Shown piece after piece: positions 36,601-44,317 of a stretch of 64,000 nucleotides of DNA (the stretch's first letter is position 1; each line of letters starts with the position of its first letter). The stretch spans positions 26,244,558-26,308,557 of the forward strand of contig NC_049916.1 in assembly GCF_001411555.2 (NCBI RefSeq). Direction: 5' to 3'. The position numbers and the translations under genes were made by a program. The notes under the pieces are model-generated. The model was given only the letters and a program-made list of their open reading frames with translations. It was not told where the DNA came from and did not search any database. The stretch comes from Juglans regia (lineage: Eukaryota; Streptophyta; Magnoliopsida; Fagales; Juglandaceae).

Positions 36601-39293
36601 AATATCTGCAGATGCCAAACTTGATATTGCATCAAAACTTCATTGAGTATTTTTTACGGATTATTAACCATGACTATAAGTTAAAATAAAGTGGGCTAGA
36701 GAATGAATCAATTATTCTAACCTTTCTTTATCGTACTGTCATCCATGGCCTTATATTCCATGTTCTTCAAAGCAAGTTCTACACCATAACCGCCCAAGTT
36801 CAATGAATCTCTTGTGCCAACAGCACCACAACGGCCAATCTTTGCTTCACAGCCAGAAGGTAATACGGGTCTAACAACATACTTAACTTTTCCCTAGAAG
36901 AAATTGAGACAAATCATCAGCAATTATCTTTCAAATATGTAATGAAATCCAAAAGTCTAAAAGATGGAACTACTTTTATAACCATTAAATAAGCTGGCAA
37001 AGAGACAAAAAGAGAAATGATTCCTTTTTTTTAAGTTGAACAATTTTCCAGGTTTATCAAAACTAATATTGGATTAACTGCTAGAAGTAGTCGTACTATT
37101 AATCGGGATGTTTTATTGAGAACATCCTTCACAGTAGACAACATAAAATTTAATGTGAGTGCAGTGAAGTGGGAAGCCAAAATTCTACTTCATCCAAACA
37201 TGTGTCTTGATTCTAAATGACATGACTATCAATATAATATATCTGCGGTAATCTTCCTAAAACGCCATATTATATATAAGAGGTAGGCACAACCTTTAAT
37301 GAACTTTAAGAAGAAGTAAGGTAACATACGAAAACTAAGATATGAGTCCTCTTCACCTTCTCAAGTTAGGCATATGTGATTTATACTCCCTGTATATTTT
37401 GGATCGTCCTGGGTGCTTCCCACAATTAGAAAGTGGAAACTTATATTGGTTGTTTTCATAAGTATAAAAGTGGAAACTTATATTATTTTTTTTTTATATC
37501 AGGGAACCTCTTCAAGGCAAGGCCCTTCGGACCCACCCCTGAAGAGTAAACCCCGGTCCCGTGCACCGCACCCTCAGAAGTTTACCTACACGGAACTGGT
37601 TAAATCACTAGCTTTTCACCCGGAGGTGTGGCCCCAAATGATTGTTTGCACCCATGAAGTGTTGAACCTTGGACCTTGAAGGGAGTGATACCCCAAGACC
37701 AAGGCCTTCACCACTTGGGCCAACCCCTTGGGTTAGTGGAAACTTATATTGATGACATCCCATAAAGTAAAGAAAGGCACTTATGTTAGGATGGATGGAG
37801 CAACTTTTGAGTTTTCAAACACTGAAACGAATTTAGTAAAGAAGCAACATGTATTGCTAGATGAATGGGGAACTGTTATCAAAGGATAAAGAACCTCCTT
37901 CAAAAGATCAGTATGACAAAACAAAGACATTTCTAGACTAATGAAAAAACGTTGACACATTTTATTTGCATCTATTTTCTATGTATAATTCAAATGAACC
38001 TTATAATCGTAAGAAAGTAGGTTTTTTAGCTATGGGCCTAGCAAAAGAAAATTTTGGGTAGGATCCTATATGATATCCCCCTTCAAAATCAGACGTGAAA
38101 GTTTCCTTTCATCTGGCTCAAGTAATCTAATATCCATTTTAAGGAGTCATTCGTTGTTGACCAGATAATTACTTTAATATACAAATAGTAACTGAAACTT
38201 TTAATTAATTCAATTGATAGACCTCTTTGGCAGCTTCAACTAATGAGACATGAAACTTCCTAAAGCAATCAGTTCCAAGAGCTCCATAAAGGACAGCAAC
38301 CGGGCTTTGAACACTTGAATCAAAATGGATGTGATCAAAGTCAAATAGTTCTGGCTGCTGAAATGAATCTCCAGAACTGGAATCCAAAAAATGAGCAAAT
38401 AAAAATAAGGAAGACTGCAAAATATGACAATTATCAGACCATTAAAAAATAAAACAAGTAGGCCATGAGAAAATGACAGAGAAGAACTTACATTTCAGGA
38501 GGATTGCGAAGCCATAATAGCAATTCTGCAACATCAAAGAACAGTGACCCACCAGTATCCACCCAGCAACATTCTCCACCAGGACTCTTTGGATTTACCC
38601 CAACAAGCAATGGATCGGGTTTTTTTATCTGCAGTTCTGCATTTGTGTGTATAGTTTCCCCGCTGACATTGTTTGAGATACCCTCATCAGCCAAAGGAAA
38701 AGAAGAAAGAGACTCCTTTGCTAGTTGTCGATAAAGCACCAATCTGGGAGATGCTGATCTCATCATAAGAGATAACTCAAACAACGACGCCAATGGCTCA
38801 CTTAAAAGAAAGCGTGCATGTTCTAATATTTTCTTCAGGCAGCCTTTAGCTGTATGAGAATCGAAGGCATCCTCAGTATGAAGCCAGACCTTAATGAAGT
38901 CCCAAAAAAGGTCCTTCCGTTCCATAGAAAATAGTTCACTGTATACGAAGTTACGAACAAAGAAATGGAAGTTATTACAGAGTCACAGACTCGGGAGAAG
39001 AAAGTGATAACATCATTATTTAAAGAATATACAACCAGTTACATCAAAGAACAGAATTTTATTAAAATTAAATTAAATAACATAAATCAAATGGAGAATA
39101 GAATGAAATAAAAGAGAAAGACAACGTACCCAGCTTCTAAAAGCAGCGGCGTGCCGGACCATTTGGCCCGAACGGCTACCTGCACGTTCTTGGGTCTTCG
39201 ATTTTCTGCACAAACCGAACCTATACCGCAGAGTCCCAAAAGGCTAACCAGGATGATCAGAACCCACAACGCAGATCTCGAACGAGTCCCCAT
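4664..39293 (-). CDS. UGGT: UDP-glucose:glycoprotein glucosyltransferase, complete, 37 exons
   Basis: ER-lumen folding sensor: it adds glucose from UDP-Glc to high-mannose N-glycans of misfolded glycoproteins so that they re-enter the calnexin/calreticulin cycle (Arabidopsis EBS1). Exons 5' to 3': 39130-39293, 38492-38938, 38223-38376, 36722-36893, 31928-32001, 29704-29800, 29511-29623, 29264-29379, 28090-28147, 26227-26379, 25947-26045, 25675-25839, 25384-25452, 24262-24350, 23938-24100, 23696-23830, 23498-23597, 23091-23185, 22863-22975, 22517-22724, 22191-22250, 21923-22068, 17617-17718, 17246-17393, 16834-16890, 16622-16752, 16396-16484, 15930-16276, 15730-15819, 14818-14882, 13365-13467, 13093-13251, 12857-12997, 12705-12748, 12501-12615, 4920-5072, 4664-4837. 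They total 4908 bp, 1635 residues, all phases agreeing. Residues 1-29 look like a signal peptide. The long middle should be the thioredoxin-like and beta-sandwich region. The GT24 catalytic domain starts near residue 1328 ([17 protein letters not shown]) and has the DxD metal site D1432-A-D1434. The end, KSEL, is a weak H/KDEL-like signal. No stop or frameshift was found. Confidence 0.95.
5377..9368 (-). pseudogene. L1 ORF2 (endonuclease, reverse transcriptase, zinc knuckle), broken
   Basis: Endonuclease pieces lie at 8522-8818 and 8950-9368 ([11 protein letters not shown] and [14 protein letters not shown] are typical of the plant L1 endonuclease). The RT core is at 7037-7771 and continues at 6900-7089 ([13 protein letters not shown], the FVDD active-site box). 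The thumb follows at 6245-6496 ([19 protein letters not shown]). The zinc-knuckle region is at 5377-5658 ([20 protein letters not shown]). Stops and frame changes separate the pieces, so no product is expected. Confidence 0.85.
8236..8440. repeat. Tourist-like MITE inside the full-length L1
   Basis: About 205 bp, bounded by TGA at 8233-8235 and 8441-8443, with ends ggtcttacttgttttc and aataaacgaggcc. It separates the endonuclease from the RT part of ORF2, so it inserted after the L1. Confidence 0.7.
9777..10910 (-). pseudogene. L1 ORF1 (gag-like nucleic-acid-binding protein), broken
   Basis: Minus-strand frames in this stretch read as an ORF1-type protein upstream of the endonuclease, for example a segment [19 protein letters not shown] at the amino end and [10 protein letters not shown] further on. 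The reading frame changes several times and the probable start near 10908 ([10 protein letters not shown] then stop) is interrupted. The ORF1 assignment comes mainly from position in the element and from the plant L1 pattern of an ORF1 before endonuclease and RT. A segment around 10366-10596 is repeated inside the RT region of the same element. Confidence 0.6.
11256..11460. repeat. Tourist-like MITE with TTA target duplication
   Basis: 205 bp with ends ggccttgtttgcattc and gaatccaaaccacttc, flanked by TTA at 11253-11255 and 11461-11463. Body reads as repeated ctcaactcatctc motifs and long A/T tracts, as in the other copies. Confidence 0.8.
11720..12060 (+). pseudogene. Plus-strand L1 reverse transcriptase fragment
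   Basis: Translated pieces match the RT core: [19 protein letters not shown] corresponds to the [19 protein letters not shown] box, and [13 protein letters not shown] to the FADD active-site box, with the second Asp changed to Glu. It is short, has no ends of its own that I could define, and is cut by a 35-bp L1 3' end at 11957-11991. It lies in UGGT intron 35 in the opposite orientation to the gene. Confidence 0.75.
11957..11991 (-). mobile_element. 35-bp L1 3' end with 18-bp target duplication
   Basis: The 35 bp hold the poly-T tract and the taagtaaaagtaaaactttg end typical of minus-oriented L1 copies here. They are bounded by CCCGATCATCTTCACTAC at 11939-11956 and again at 11992-12009. This is an extreme 5' truncation, inserted into an older RT fragment. 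Confidence 0.8.
13521..13549. repeat. (GA)n microsatellite in UGGT intron 30
   Basis: About 14 GA units, upstream of exon 31. No function is indicated. Confidence 0.85.
14171..14560 (-). mobile_element. Truncated L1 3' end in UGGT intron 30
   Basis: Starts with poly-T (minus-strand poly-A) and the shared L1 3' UTR words (aagccaagtacacaggaagtat region). It continues into the C-terminal coding part: [27 protein letters not shown] at 14274-14483 on the minus strand, which matches the WKMIPLC...[13 protein letters not shown] region of the other L1 copies. The 5' limit is uncertain because I did not find a clear target duplication. Confidence 0.7.
15136..15420 (-). mobile_element. Older truncated L1 3' end in UGGT intron 29
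   Basis: Minus-strand reading [14 protein letters not shown] and the surrounding bases (aagaaaatcatgtagagtaagctcattaaagtctat) resemble the 3' part of the full-length L1 near 5.2 kb. It is more diverged than other copies and has no clear target duplication. Confidence 0.5.
18098..20768 (+). mobile_element. 5'-truncated L1 (outer element) in UGGT intron 22
   Basis: Flanked by the 15-bp duplication AGAAACCGAAACACT at 18083-18097 and 20769-20783. Its own sequence is 18098-18410 plus 20542-20768. It codes the C-terminal zinc-knuckle part ([29 protein letters not shown]) and the usual 3' UTR ending in TTACTTATCAAAAAAA. A second L1 is inserted in it at 18411. The element is plus-oriented, opposite to the UGGT gene. 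Confidence 0.9.
18411..20525 (+). mobile_element. 5'-truncated L1 (inner element) nested in the outer L1
   Basis: Flanked by the 16-bp duplication AAAGAAACGAGCAGTG at 18395-18410 and 20526-20541, with a poly-A tail just before the right copy. It begins inside the reverse transcriptase ([13 protein letters not shown]) and carries the palm ([35 protein letters not shown]), thumb and zinc-knuckle regions. Breaks are few: frame changes near 18.66 kb and 19.74 kb and a TAG at about 19426. It therefore looks much younger than the L1 at 5-11 kb. Confidence 0.9.
21642..21678. repeat. (GA)n microsatellite in UGGT intron 22
   Basis: About 18 GA units between the nested L1 pair and exon 22. Confidence 0.85.
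21735..21825 (+). mobile_element. Short tRNA-derived SINE
   Basis: About 90 bp between ACATGCAGA-containing repeats (AAAACATGCAGA at 21723-21734 and 21826-21837). It has an A-box-like TGATTGGCATAAACCCCCAG, a clear B box GGGTTCGAAACCC and a run of A at the 3' end. No tRNA cloverleaf is complete, so I do not call it a tRNA gene. Confidence 0.65.
23231..23441 (-). mobile_element. tRNA-derived SINE in UGGT intron 17
   Basis: Starts (plus strand) with a long poly-T, the complement of its A tail. At the other end, read on the minus strand, it has TGGTGTAGTGGTCTTGG (A box) and GGTTTGAAACTCC (B box). Flanks share TGACTTGG but the duplication is imperfect, so the insertion is probably old. Confidence 0.7.
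24837..25313 (-). mobile_element. Composite L1 3' ends with a MITE inside, UGGT intron 13
   Basis: The block is bounded by GATCAAGTTTACATCT at 24821-24836 and 25314-25329. It holds one truncated L1 3' end (about 24837-25270, split by the MITE at 24959-25173) and, at its right side, a second L1 terminus of about 40 bp (poly-T then gataagtaataagagatttt). The simplest reading is an ultra-short L1 insertion that made the duplication, followed by a second L1 landing in its T tract, followed by the MITE. Confidence 0.7.
24959..25173. repeat. Tourist-like MITE, best-preserved copy
   Basis: 215 bp with 18-bp terminal inverted repeats GGCCTCGTTTGTTTTCAG and, at the other end, CTGAAAACAAACGAGCCC (one mismatch on folding), flanked by TAA at 24956-24958 and 25174-25176. 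The three-base TWA target and the long inverted ends are those of Tourist/PIF-Harbinger MITEs. It lies within a truncated L1 in UGGT intron 13. Confidence 0.9.
26865..27480. repeat. Large Tourist-like MITE relative, 616 bp
   Basis: Ends ggcgtggtttggattcgaagat and atcttcgaatccaaacgactcc are inverted repeats, flanked by TTA at 26862-26864 and 27481-27483. It is three times longer than the other copies, so it holds extra internal sequence or is a separate subfamily. It lies in UGGT intron 9. Confidence 0.8.
27489..27587 (-). mobile_element. Ultra-short L1 3' end beside the large MITE
   Basis: 99 bp of poly-T plus shared L1 3' UTR (agcatagcccaagtacacag) between CTTATTGTT repeats at 27480-27488 and 27588-27596. 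The left repeat starts on the last base of the MITE. Confidence 0.75.
30053..30159 (-). mobile_element. Truncated SINE tail in UGGT intron 5
   Basis: About 107 bp between GCAACTTTT repeats at 30044-30052 and 30160-30168, beginning with T-rich sequence. The wording ctggtaaaaccccagacccgtg resembles the tail of the SINE at 37485-37734, so it is probably a 5'-truncated relative. Confidence 0.55.
30673..30757 (-). mobile_element. Ultra-short L1 3' end with long target duplication
   Basis: About 85 bp of T tract and L1 3' terminal sequence (ataggtaaacaaaactttattgat) between TCTGGCCTGACCCACTT copies at about 30655-30672 and 30758-30775. Confidence 0.8.
30899..30968 (-). mobile_element. Ultra-short L1 3' end in UGGT intron 5
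   Basis: T tract followed by ataagtaaatgattgtatta and the shared gcatagcccaagtacaca motif, between ATCTTATG repeats at about 30891-30898 and 30972-30979. Confidence 0.75.
32124..34670 (-). mobile_element. 5'-truncated L1, 2.5 kb, in UGGT intron 4
   Basis: Bounded by the exact 16-bp duplication ATAAACATGCATACAT at 32108-32123 and 34671-34686, with a T tract just inside the left copy. Minus-strand coding runs from the front of the RT ([61 protein letters not shown]) through thumb ([19 protein letters not shown]) to the zinc-knuckle region ([20 protein letters not shown]). Several frame changes exist but most of the frame is open. It has the same orientation as the gene. The exact target repeat suggests a fairly recent insertion. 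Confidence 0.9.
34721..34918 (-). mobile_element. tRNA-derived SINE in UGGT intron 4
   Basis: 198 bp between exact 16-bp repeats GTATAATAATTAATTC at 34705-34720 and 34919-34934. Minus strand: head GGGAGGTCCAAGTGATAAGAG (A-box-like), B box GGTTTGATTCC, then a unique body and an A tail (poly-T on the plus strand). It inserted only about 34 bp from the end of the L1 at 32124-34670. Confidence 0.85.
35704..35914 (-). mobile_element. Truncated L1 3' end, 211 bp, in UGGT intron 4
   Basis: Bounded by the 13-bp repeat ATTATCTTATTGA at 35691-35703 and 35915-35927. Contains the T tract, ataggtaataatagaattt, the shared gcatagcccaaatacaaagg words and the last coding bases of ORF2. Confidence 0.85.
37485..37734 (-). 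mobile_element. tRNA-derived SINE, 250 bp, in UGGT intron 3
   Basis: Flanked by AGTGGAAACTTATATT at 37469-37484 and 37735-37750; a third copy at 37432-37447 was there beforehand or arose separately. Minus strand: A box TTGGCCCAAGTGGTGAAGG, B box GGTTCAACACTTC, body, and an A tail. It differs from the SINE at 34721 in body sequence, so at least two SINE families are present. Confidence 0.85.
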
Positions 39294-39790
39294 TTTTTAA
39301 GGGACGCCAAAGAATCGAACCGGGTTCGGATATTTCGCGACTATAGAGGTTCAAGTAGATCCACCATTGACAGTACAAGAAGCAGGTAATGGATCAGCGA
39401 GTAGAGACCCAAGCTTCTGGGGCATGGGCATTCTAAGCAAGAGAAGACTCAGATGGAAGACTTGGACGAGAGCCGAGTGCGTCTGTTAACGGCACTAAAT
39501 GCTCTCCTGTGGAAACTGGAGGGTGTTTCTGTAAATATAAATGGGTGCCACGTCATAATGTGATGTGGTGGCCTGTGATTGGGTAATTTTTGTATGTAAG
39601 AAAGATCGATGTGCTGGCACTGGCCAGCGACGCAGCGTTGGAGGAAAGGCCCTGAAAGTAGAAGATGAAAGGAATATATGTTCGGATCCAATTCGAACTT
39701 GACGAAACCATTTCAAAATCATTGTATTAGTCCCAAAAAAATCTCATGCAAATTTTTAATTTTCTTTTAACGATTTCCATTAGAGTTTAG

Positions 39791-39993
39791 GGTTCGTTTG
39801 TTTTTACAAATGAGATGAGATAAGATGAATTAAAATTAAAATTAAAAATTTAAATAAAATATTATTAGAATATATTTTTTAATATTATTTTTATTTTAAA
39901 ATTTTAAAAAATTAAATTCTTTATTTTATTTTATATTAAAAGTTGAAAAAGTTGTAATTACGAAATAAGATGTTTTCTGAAAACAAACGAGAC
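39791..39993. repeat. Tourist-like MITE
   Basis: Ends ggttcgtttgttttta and ctgaaaacaaacgagac; body AT-rich with agatgagataagatg. The flanking TWA repeat is not clear here, so boundaries are approximate. Confidence 0.65.
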
Positions 39994-40620
39994 AGTTTCA
40001 ATGCAGTTTCAGTGTATATTAATGGTAGTTTTAAGTGATATCATTTGTTTTAAAGCAAATTCATATATTAATCACTTAAAATGAATTTTTGAAGATAATA
40101 TCAAATCAAGAATGTAATTTAATTATTATCTTGATTTAATTTTTAAATTGAGAATTGATTTTCATTATAATTAAGATATTTATTTTATTTCTACATAATT
40201 TTTATATAAATAGGAATTTATATTTTGTAATCAACTCAATTGAAAATATAATAGAAATGCTAAAATATATAAAATAGAAGTAGCCTCCAAAATCTCTATC
40301 TATTCTCTTACTTCTCTTTTCATTTTAGTTTCTATTTTTTTATTATTAATTTTTTATTTCAGACAACCACATAATATGTGTCCTATTAGCGATCGTGAAT
40401 CGGTGAAAATTTTAAAATAAAAAAAAAATAGAGAAATACTTTTAAATAGAATTGCCTGAAGAATACTACAGTGACTCGATCACATGTTAGTCAACACGTA
40501 ATTTGTTATTTTGCATCATTATATCTTAATGCTTAAATATGTATATATTTAAATAAAAAATTAAAAATAATAAATAACATATTAATTACAAGTTATCATG
40601 AATTTCCTTCAGAAAGATAT

Positions 40621-40824
40621 CCTAACGAGTTCTTACCTTCATCTTCATCCACAAGGAGAAAGAATGAAAATAAGGAATCCTTAATTATGGATGCTATTTG
40701 GTATTCCCAATTCTCTTTTATTCCTAACGAGTTCTTACCTTCATCTTCATCCACAAGGAGAAAGAATGAAAATAAGGAATCCTTAATTATGGATGCTATT
40801 TGGTATTCTCAATTCTCTTTTATT
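40621..40824. repeat. 102-bp tandem duplication
   Basis: Unit 40621-40722 (starting cctaacgagttcttacc) is repeated directly at 40723-40824 with a single visible difference (ttccc versus ttctc). It is non-coding. Confidence 0.9.
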
Positions 40825-40838
40825 TTCCCTCCAAGTTA

Positions 40839-41169
40839 GCCTGGTTTGGATAGTAAAAGCTTATCAATCTCATCTTATTTCAATATTCAAATATTACAAA
40901 CACAAACACTTTTTAATTTTAAATTTTTGATTTCCATCTAATCATTATCTAATTATTATAATTTTTTTAAATTTATAAATAAAACACAAAAATAATTCAA
41001 CTTTTTCAAATTTTAAAATAAAAATTATATTATAACAATATTTTAATTTTATAATATTTTTATTACATTTTTTTCTCTCTTTTTTTAAAATCTCATAAAA
41101 CATCTCAATTCAAACAATTTCACTACTATTCATAGATCATCTCATCTCATCTCACTATCCAAATCAGGT
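40839..41169. repeat. MITE-like element with inverted ends
   Basis: Ends cctggtttggatagt and actatccaaatcagg fold with one mismatch. Body is AT-rich with the tctcatctcatctc words of the Tourist-like family. No clean target duplication was found. Confidence 0.6.
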
Positions 41170-41231
41170 TGTTTGCTTTACAGCATTTGCTCACAATCAT
41201 TTTCAATTTCTTCAATTGTGCTCTAGCCTCT

Positions 41232-41800
41232 TGGGGTGGGTAACGGGGCCCCGCACCCCGCTACCCCACCCCTGTCTGCCCCGCATGGAGAAGGCCTAGA
41301 GGGGGCGGGGGCGAGATAGCCCCAGCACCGCCCCACCCCCCGCTCCACATATATAAATTTATTTTTTTAATATTTATATATATATATATACAATTTATTA
41401 AAGACTTGAAATTGTATTCAAATCATTGGATTGCCTTAACCTCCTAGGCTAACCTTTATATAGGAGGTCAAGGCAATACAATAGTCATCCTTAAACAATG
41501 TGAGACTTAGTAGTAAGTCTCATATTGCTTAATAATAACTATTGTATTGCATTGACCTCCTATATAAAGGTCGGTCTAGGAGGCCAAAACAATCCAAAAT
41601 CTAACTCTAATGAGTTAAAATTATTTTTGTATTTATAAATTTTAATTTATAATTTTAATTATATTATAATTTGAATCTAAGAAAGTTTTTTTAAACTCAA
41701 CGTGTTGGCCTTGGCGAGAGGTGGGGCGGATACCCCCGCATGGTGCGGGGCGGGGTGCGGGGAAGGGTACCCCCCGCCCCGCACCATGCGGGTATCAGCC
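41232..41800. repeat. Foldback element with GC-rich caps
   Basis: Both ends are G/C-rich and palindromic (ggggccccgcaccccgc on the left; ccgcatggtgcggggcgg and ccgccccgcaccatgcgg on the right), in striking contrast to the AT-rich surroundings. The middle, about 41428-41595, is a long imperfect inverted repeat centred near 41511. It looks like a non-autonomous DNA transposon; the superfamily is not certain because I could not fix the target duplication. Confidence 0.65.
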
Positions 41801-41809
41801 ATACTGGTC

Positions 41810-42008
41810 TCATTTGTTTTTACAGATGAGATGAGTTAAGATTAAATTTAAAAGTTGAATAAAATATTATTTAAATATATTATTTAATATTATTTTTATT
41901 TTAGAATTTGAAAAAGATGAATTCTTTATTTTATTTTGTGCGGAAATTTAGAAAAAATATAATGATTAGATGAGATGAGATGAGAGGAATTGTGAAAACA
42001 AACATAGT
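41810..42008. repeat. Tourist-like MITE
   Basis: Ends ggtctcatttgttttta and tgtgaaaacaaacatag, with agatgagatgagttaag inside. It directly follows the foldback element. Confidence 0.65.
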
Positions 42009-42139
42009 GGACACATGCTACCATTATGGCCTAACAACTATACAACTTCGTGAACATAGCCAACTCTCTATACTTCGTTAAATCTCGTGACCTCCACCAA
42101 AAGGTCATAGCTATGGCCTCCAAGTACCAGTGTAATACT

Positions 42140-42207
42140 TTTTTTTTTCCAAGTAATAAGAGATTTTATTGACAAGTAAATAGGCTTAGTAAATAGGCTT
42201 AGCGCAA
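42140..42207 (-). mobile_element. Ultra-short L1 3' end
   Basis: T tract then aagtaataagagattttatt, between GTAATACT repeats at 42132-42139 and 42208-42215. It holds a small internal repeat of aaataggcttagt. It lies about 150 bp downstream of the kinase stop codon, so it may be in that gene's 3' UTR. Confidence 0.7.
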
Positions 42208-42358
42208 GTAATACTACACAGTCTATGACCTTTACATGCATTTAGATGCTCAGCAGCACAATGGATCCGTGCAAAGAACAGCCTTCAATATCCAGGCTTC
42301 CACCTTCCTACATTTTTTTTTCCAAAGATGCAGAAGTATTCAAAAATAACTTTCTTGA

Positions 42359-44317
42359 TTACCTGAGCATGTCCCCACTATGTAATTGTGGCCCACTTTG
42401 TGCCGATGATATGCTGAAGTTATTACGGTCGCCATAAAATGAAGGGTGTGCAAGAGGCATTGGGCGATCAGGAATTGGAGGAACCTCGATATCTCCTTCC
42501 AACATTTTCAAGGCATCCAAAATAGTTGGCCTCAAAGCAACCATTACATGAGCACACAAAATTCCAACCAGCACAAATCTCTCCATTATGCTCTTTGGAT
42601 TTGAGTTCACAGAATCCCTATCATTCAACAAAGAAGCATCTAAAGCCTCTTCTACTTTTCCATCTTTTACCAATGACCAAGCCCAATCTGTTACTAGAAA
42701 TGCTAGCGGTGATCCTGATGACAGATCAAGAGCTTTTCTCCCGCACATTACCTCCAAAACCACCACTCCAAAGCTATAAACATCACTCTTCTCTGTCAGC
42801 TGACCATAAAGAGCATATTCCGGGGCCAAGTACCCATGGGTTCCAGCCACTCTGGTTGTGAGATGAGACTGACCTTCTCTGCTCTGCTTTACAAGCCCAA
42901 AATCCGCCACTCTTGCTCTCATATCCACATCCAATAGTATGTTTGTCGCCTTGATATCTCTATGATATATTGCTGGTTTGACTCCATGGTGCAAATAAGC
43001 TAGCCCCTTCGCAACATCCAAGATTATGTCTTTTCTTTGAGGCCAGGTCAATGATTTGTTCCCCATTCCACCATCAGCAGATGGAAACAGATGGTCGTCA
43101 AGATTGCCATTTGGCATGTAATCATATACAAGGTACCTCTGATTTCCCCTCTCATCATAATCCTCATCCCCATCAATCATACAACACCCTCTAAGTGGAA
43201 CAAGATTCCGGTGCTTCAAATTGCTAATAATCTCAACCTCATTGCAAAACTCAGCATATCCATGAAGATCAGATTCCACAATCTTCTTCACCGCGACCAC
43301 AGTTCCATTTGGTAAAACCCCTTTATAAACCATTCCAAAACCACCACGACCGATAAAATTCTTCTGTGAAAAATGATCAGTTGCCTTCTCAAGGTCCTGA
43401 ATTTTGAACCAAATCGACCCTGTATTCGGCCTCACTCGTTGGTTAGAGCCCTGTTCCTCTAAATCGTCACCATAACCCAAATTCGACCCCTCAACTTTCT
43501 TCTTCCTCCACCTCCTATCAAACCAAAAGTACAATCCCAACAAACAAGTCATGACCAAAACCGCAACCCCAGCTCCAGTTAACCCAAAAACAAGACCATA
43601 ATGCCTATCACTCCCCGAATCCACTTGTGAATCAAGCGATAAAGCGAAAATACAAGTCACGGCACCCACACTCTCAGGTCCAAACTCATTAACAATACCA
43701 GCAGCATAAAGAATAGTAAAGTACCAGCAAGGTTTAGCATGAGAGGTATTACCGTCGATAGCAATCAACTCACGCTGAACCTGGAACCCAGCTAACACGC
43801 AGCTATCGCAGAAGGATGTATCAGAGAGGTCTTGCCGGCAACCTGAGTTCAGAGGAGTGTCGAGGCCAACCTTGGCAACCCAATCTTGAGTGGACTCTAT
43901 TTCGGCACAGATGTTGGGTGAAATGACAAACTGTAAAGGGGTAAAGCACGAGGAAACGAGGCTGGTGGGGAGGGAGAGGGAGGTGAGCTTGGACTGGAAG
44001 TCTTGGAGACAAGAAGTGGAGACGGGGAGGCTAGGGAGTTGGAAGAGAGATGTTTCTTTCAGGCGTTGGGCGAGAGCTATGCCAAGGAGGGATAAGAGAG
44101 CCTGACAACAAGACGTTTTGGGGGATTCATTGTCGGAGCCGTTTGAAGGTTGAAACTTTTGGCAGAGTGAAGTGTTCCATGGGATTGTCAAGACGTAGTT
44201 GAGGTCCATCGGGCAGGCGGTCGTGGAGACGTTATTGGGAGGAGGGGAGGGGGCTGCCATGGTTAAACTTAAAGGAAGAAAACATATTGAGAAAAGCAGC
44301 AAAGCAACCTGATTCAT
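42359..44317 (-). CDS. SPARK-domain receptor-like protein kinase, At1g11050/RKF3-like
   Basis: Plasma-membrane receptor-like kinase of 652 residues in a single exon. Residues 1-21 are a signal peptide. Residues about 30-235 form a Cys-rich extracellular region with [16 protein letters not shown] and [11 protein letters not shown], the pattern of the SPARK domain found in At1g11050 and RKF3 relatives. One membrane span lies at about 241-266, followed by the basic stop-transfer RRWRKKK. The Ser/Thr kinase domain follows: glycine loop GRGGFG 323-328, Lys344 in VAVKK, HRD 452-454 with Asn459, DFG 472-474 and APE 498-500. All catalytic residues are present and it is an RD kinase, so activity is expected. 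The ligand is unknown. The Met at 44317 directly precedes the signal peptide, and the length agrees with family members. The next gene, the DnaJ-like one, is divergent 2.2 kb away. Confidence 0.95.
   Translation of the reverse strand: MNQVALLLFSICFLPLSLTMAAPSPPPNNVSTTACPMDLNYVLTIPWNTSLCQKFQPSNGSDNESPKTSCCQALLSLLGIALAQRLKETSLFQLPSLPVSTSCLQDFQSKLTSLSLPTSLVSSCFTPLQFVISPNICAEIESTQDWVAKVGLDTPLNSGCRQDLSDTSFCDSCVLAGFQVQRELIAIDGNTSHAKPCWYFTILYAAGIVNEFGPESVGAVTCIFALSLDSQVDSGSDRHYGLVFGLTGAGVAVLVMTCLLGLYFWFDRRWRKKKVEGSNLGYGDDLEEQGSNQRVRPNTGSIWFKIQDLEKATDHFSQKNFIGRGGFGMVYKGVLPNGTVVAVKKIVESDLHGYAEFCNEVEIISNLKHRNLVPLRGCCMIDGDEDYDERGNQRYLVYDYMPNGNLDDHLFPSADGGMGNKSLTWPQRKDIILDVAKGLAYLHHGVKPAIYHRDIKATNILLDVDMRARVADFGLVKQSREGQSHLTTRVAGTHGYLAPEYALYGQLTEKSDVYSFGVVVLEVMCGRKALDLSSGSPLAFLVTDWAWSLVKDGKVEEALDASLLNDRDSVNSNPKSIMERFVLVGILCAHVMVALRPTILDALKMLEGDIEVPPIPDRPMPLAHPSFYGDRNNFSISSAQSGPQLHSGDMLR

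Larger units (their letters stand above)
39294..42358. other. Repeat-rich spacer between UGGT and the receptor kinase
   Basis: No gene is supported. The right part should hold the kinase 3' UTR and the left part the UGGT 5' leader and promoter. The spacer holds MITE-like repeats at 39791-39993, 40839-41169 and 41810-42008, a 102-bp tandem duplication, a GC-capped foldback element and a short L1 3' end, each listed separately. Confidence 0.7.

Noticed and set aside
40621..40824. CRISPR-like or satellite array
   Set aside because: Only two adjacent copies with no spacers; a simple tandem duplication in a plant genome.
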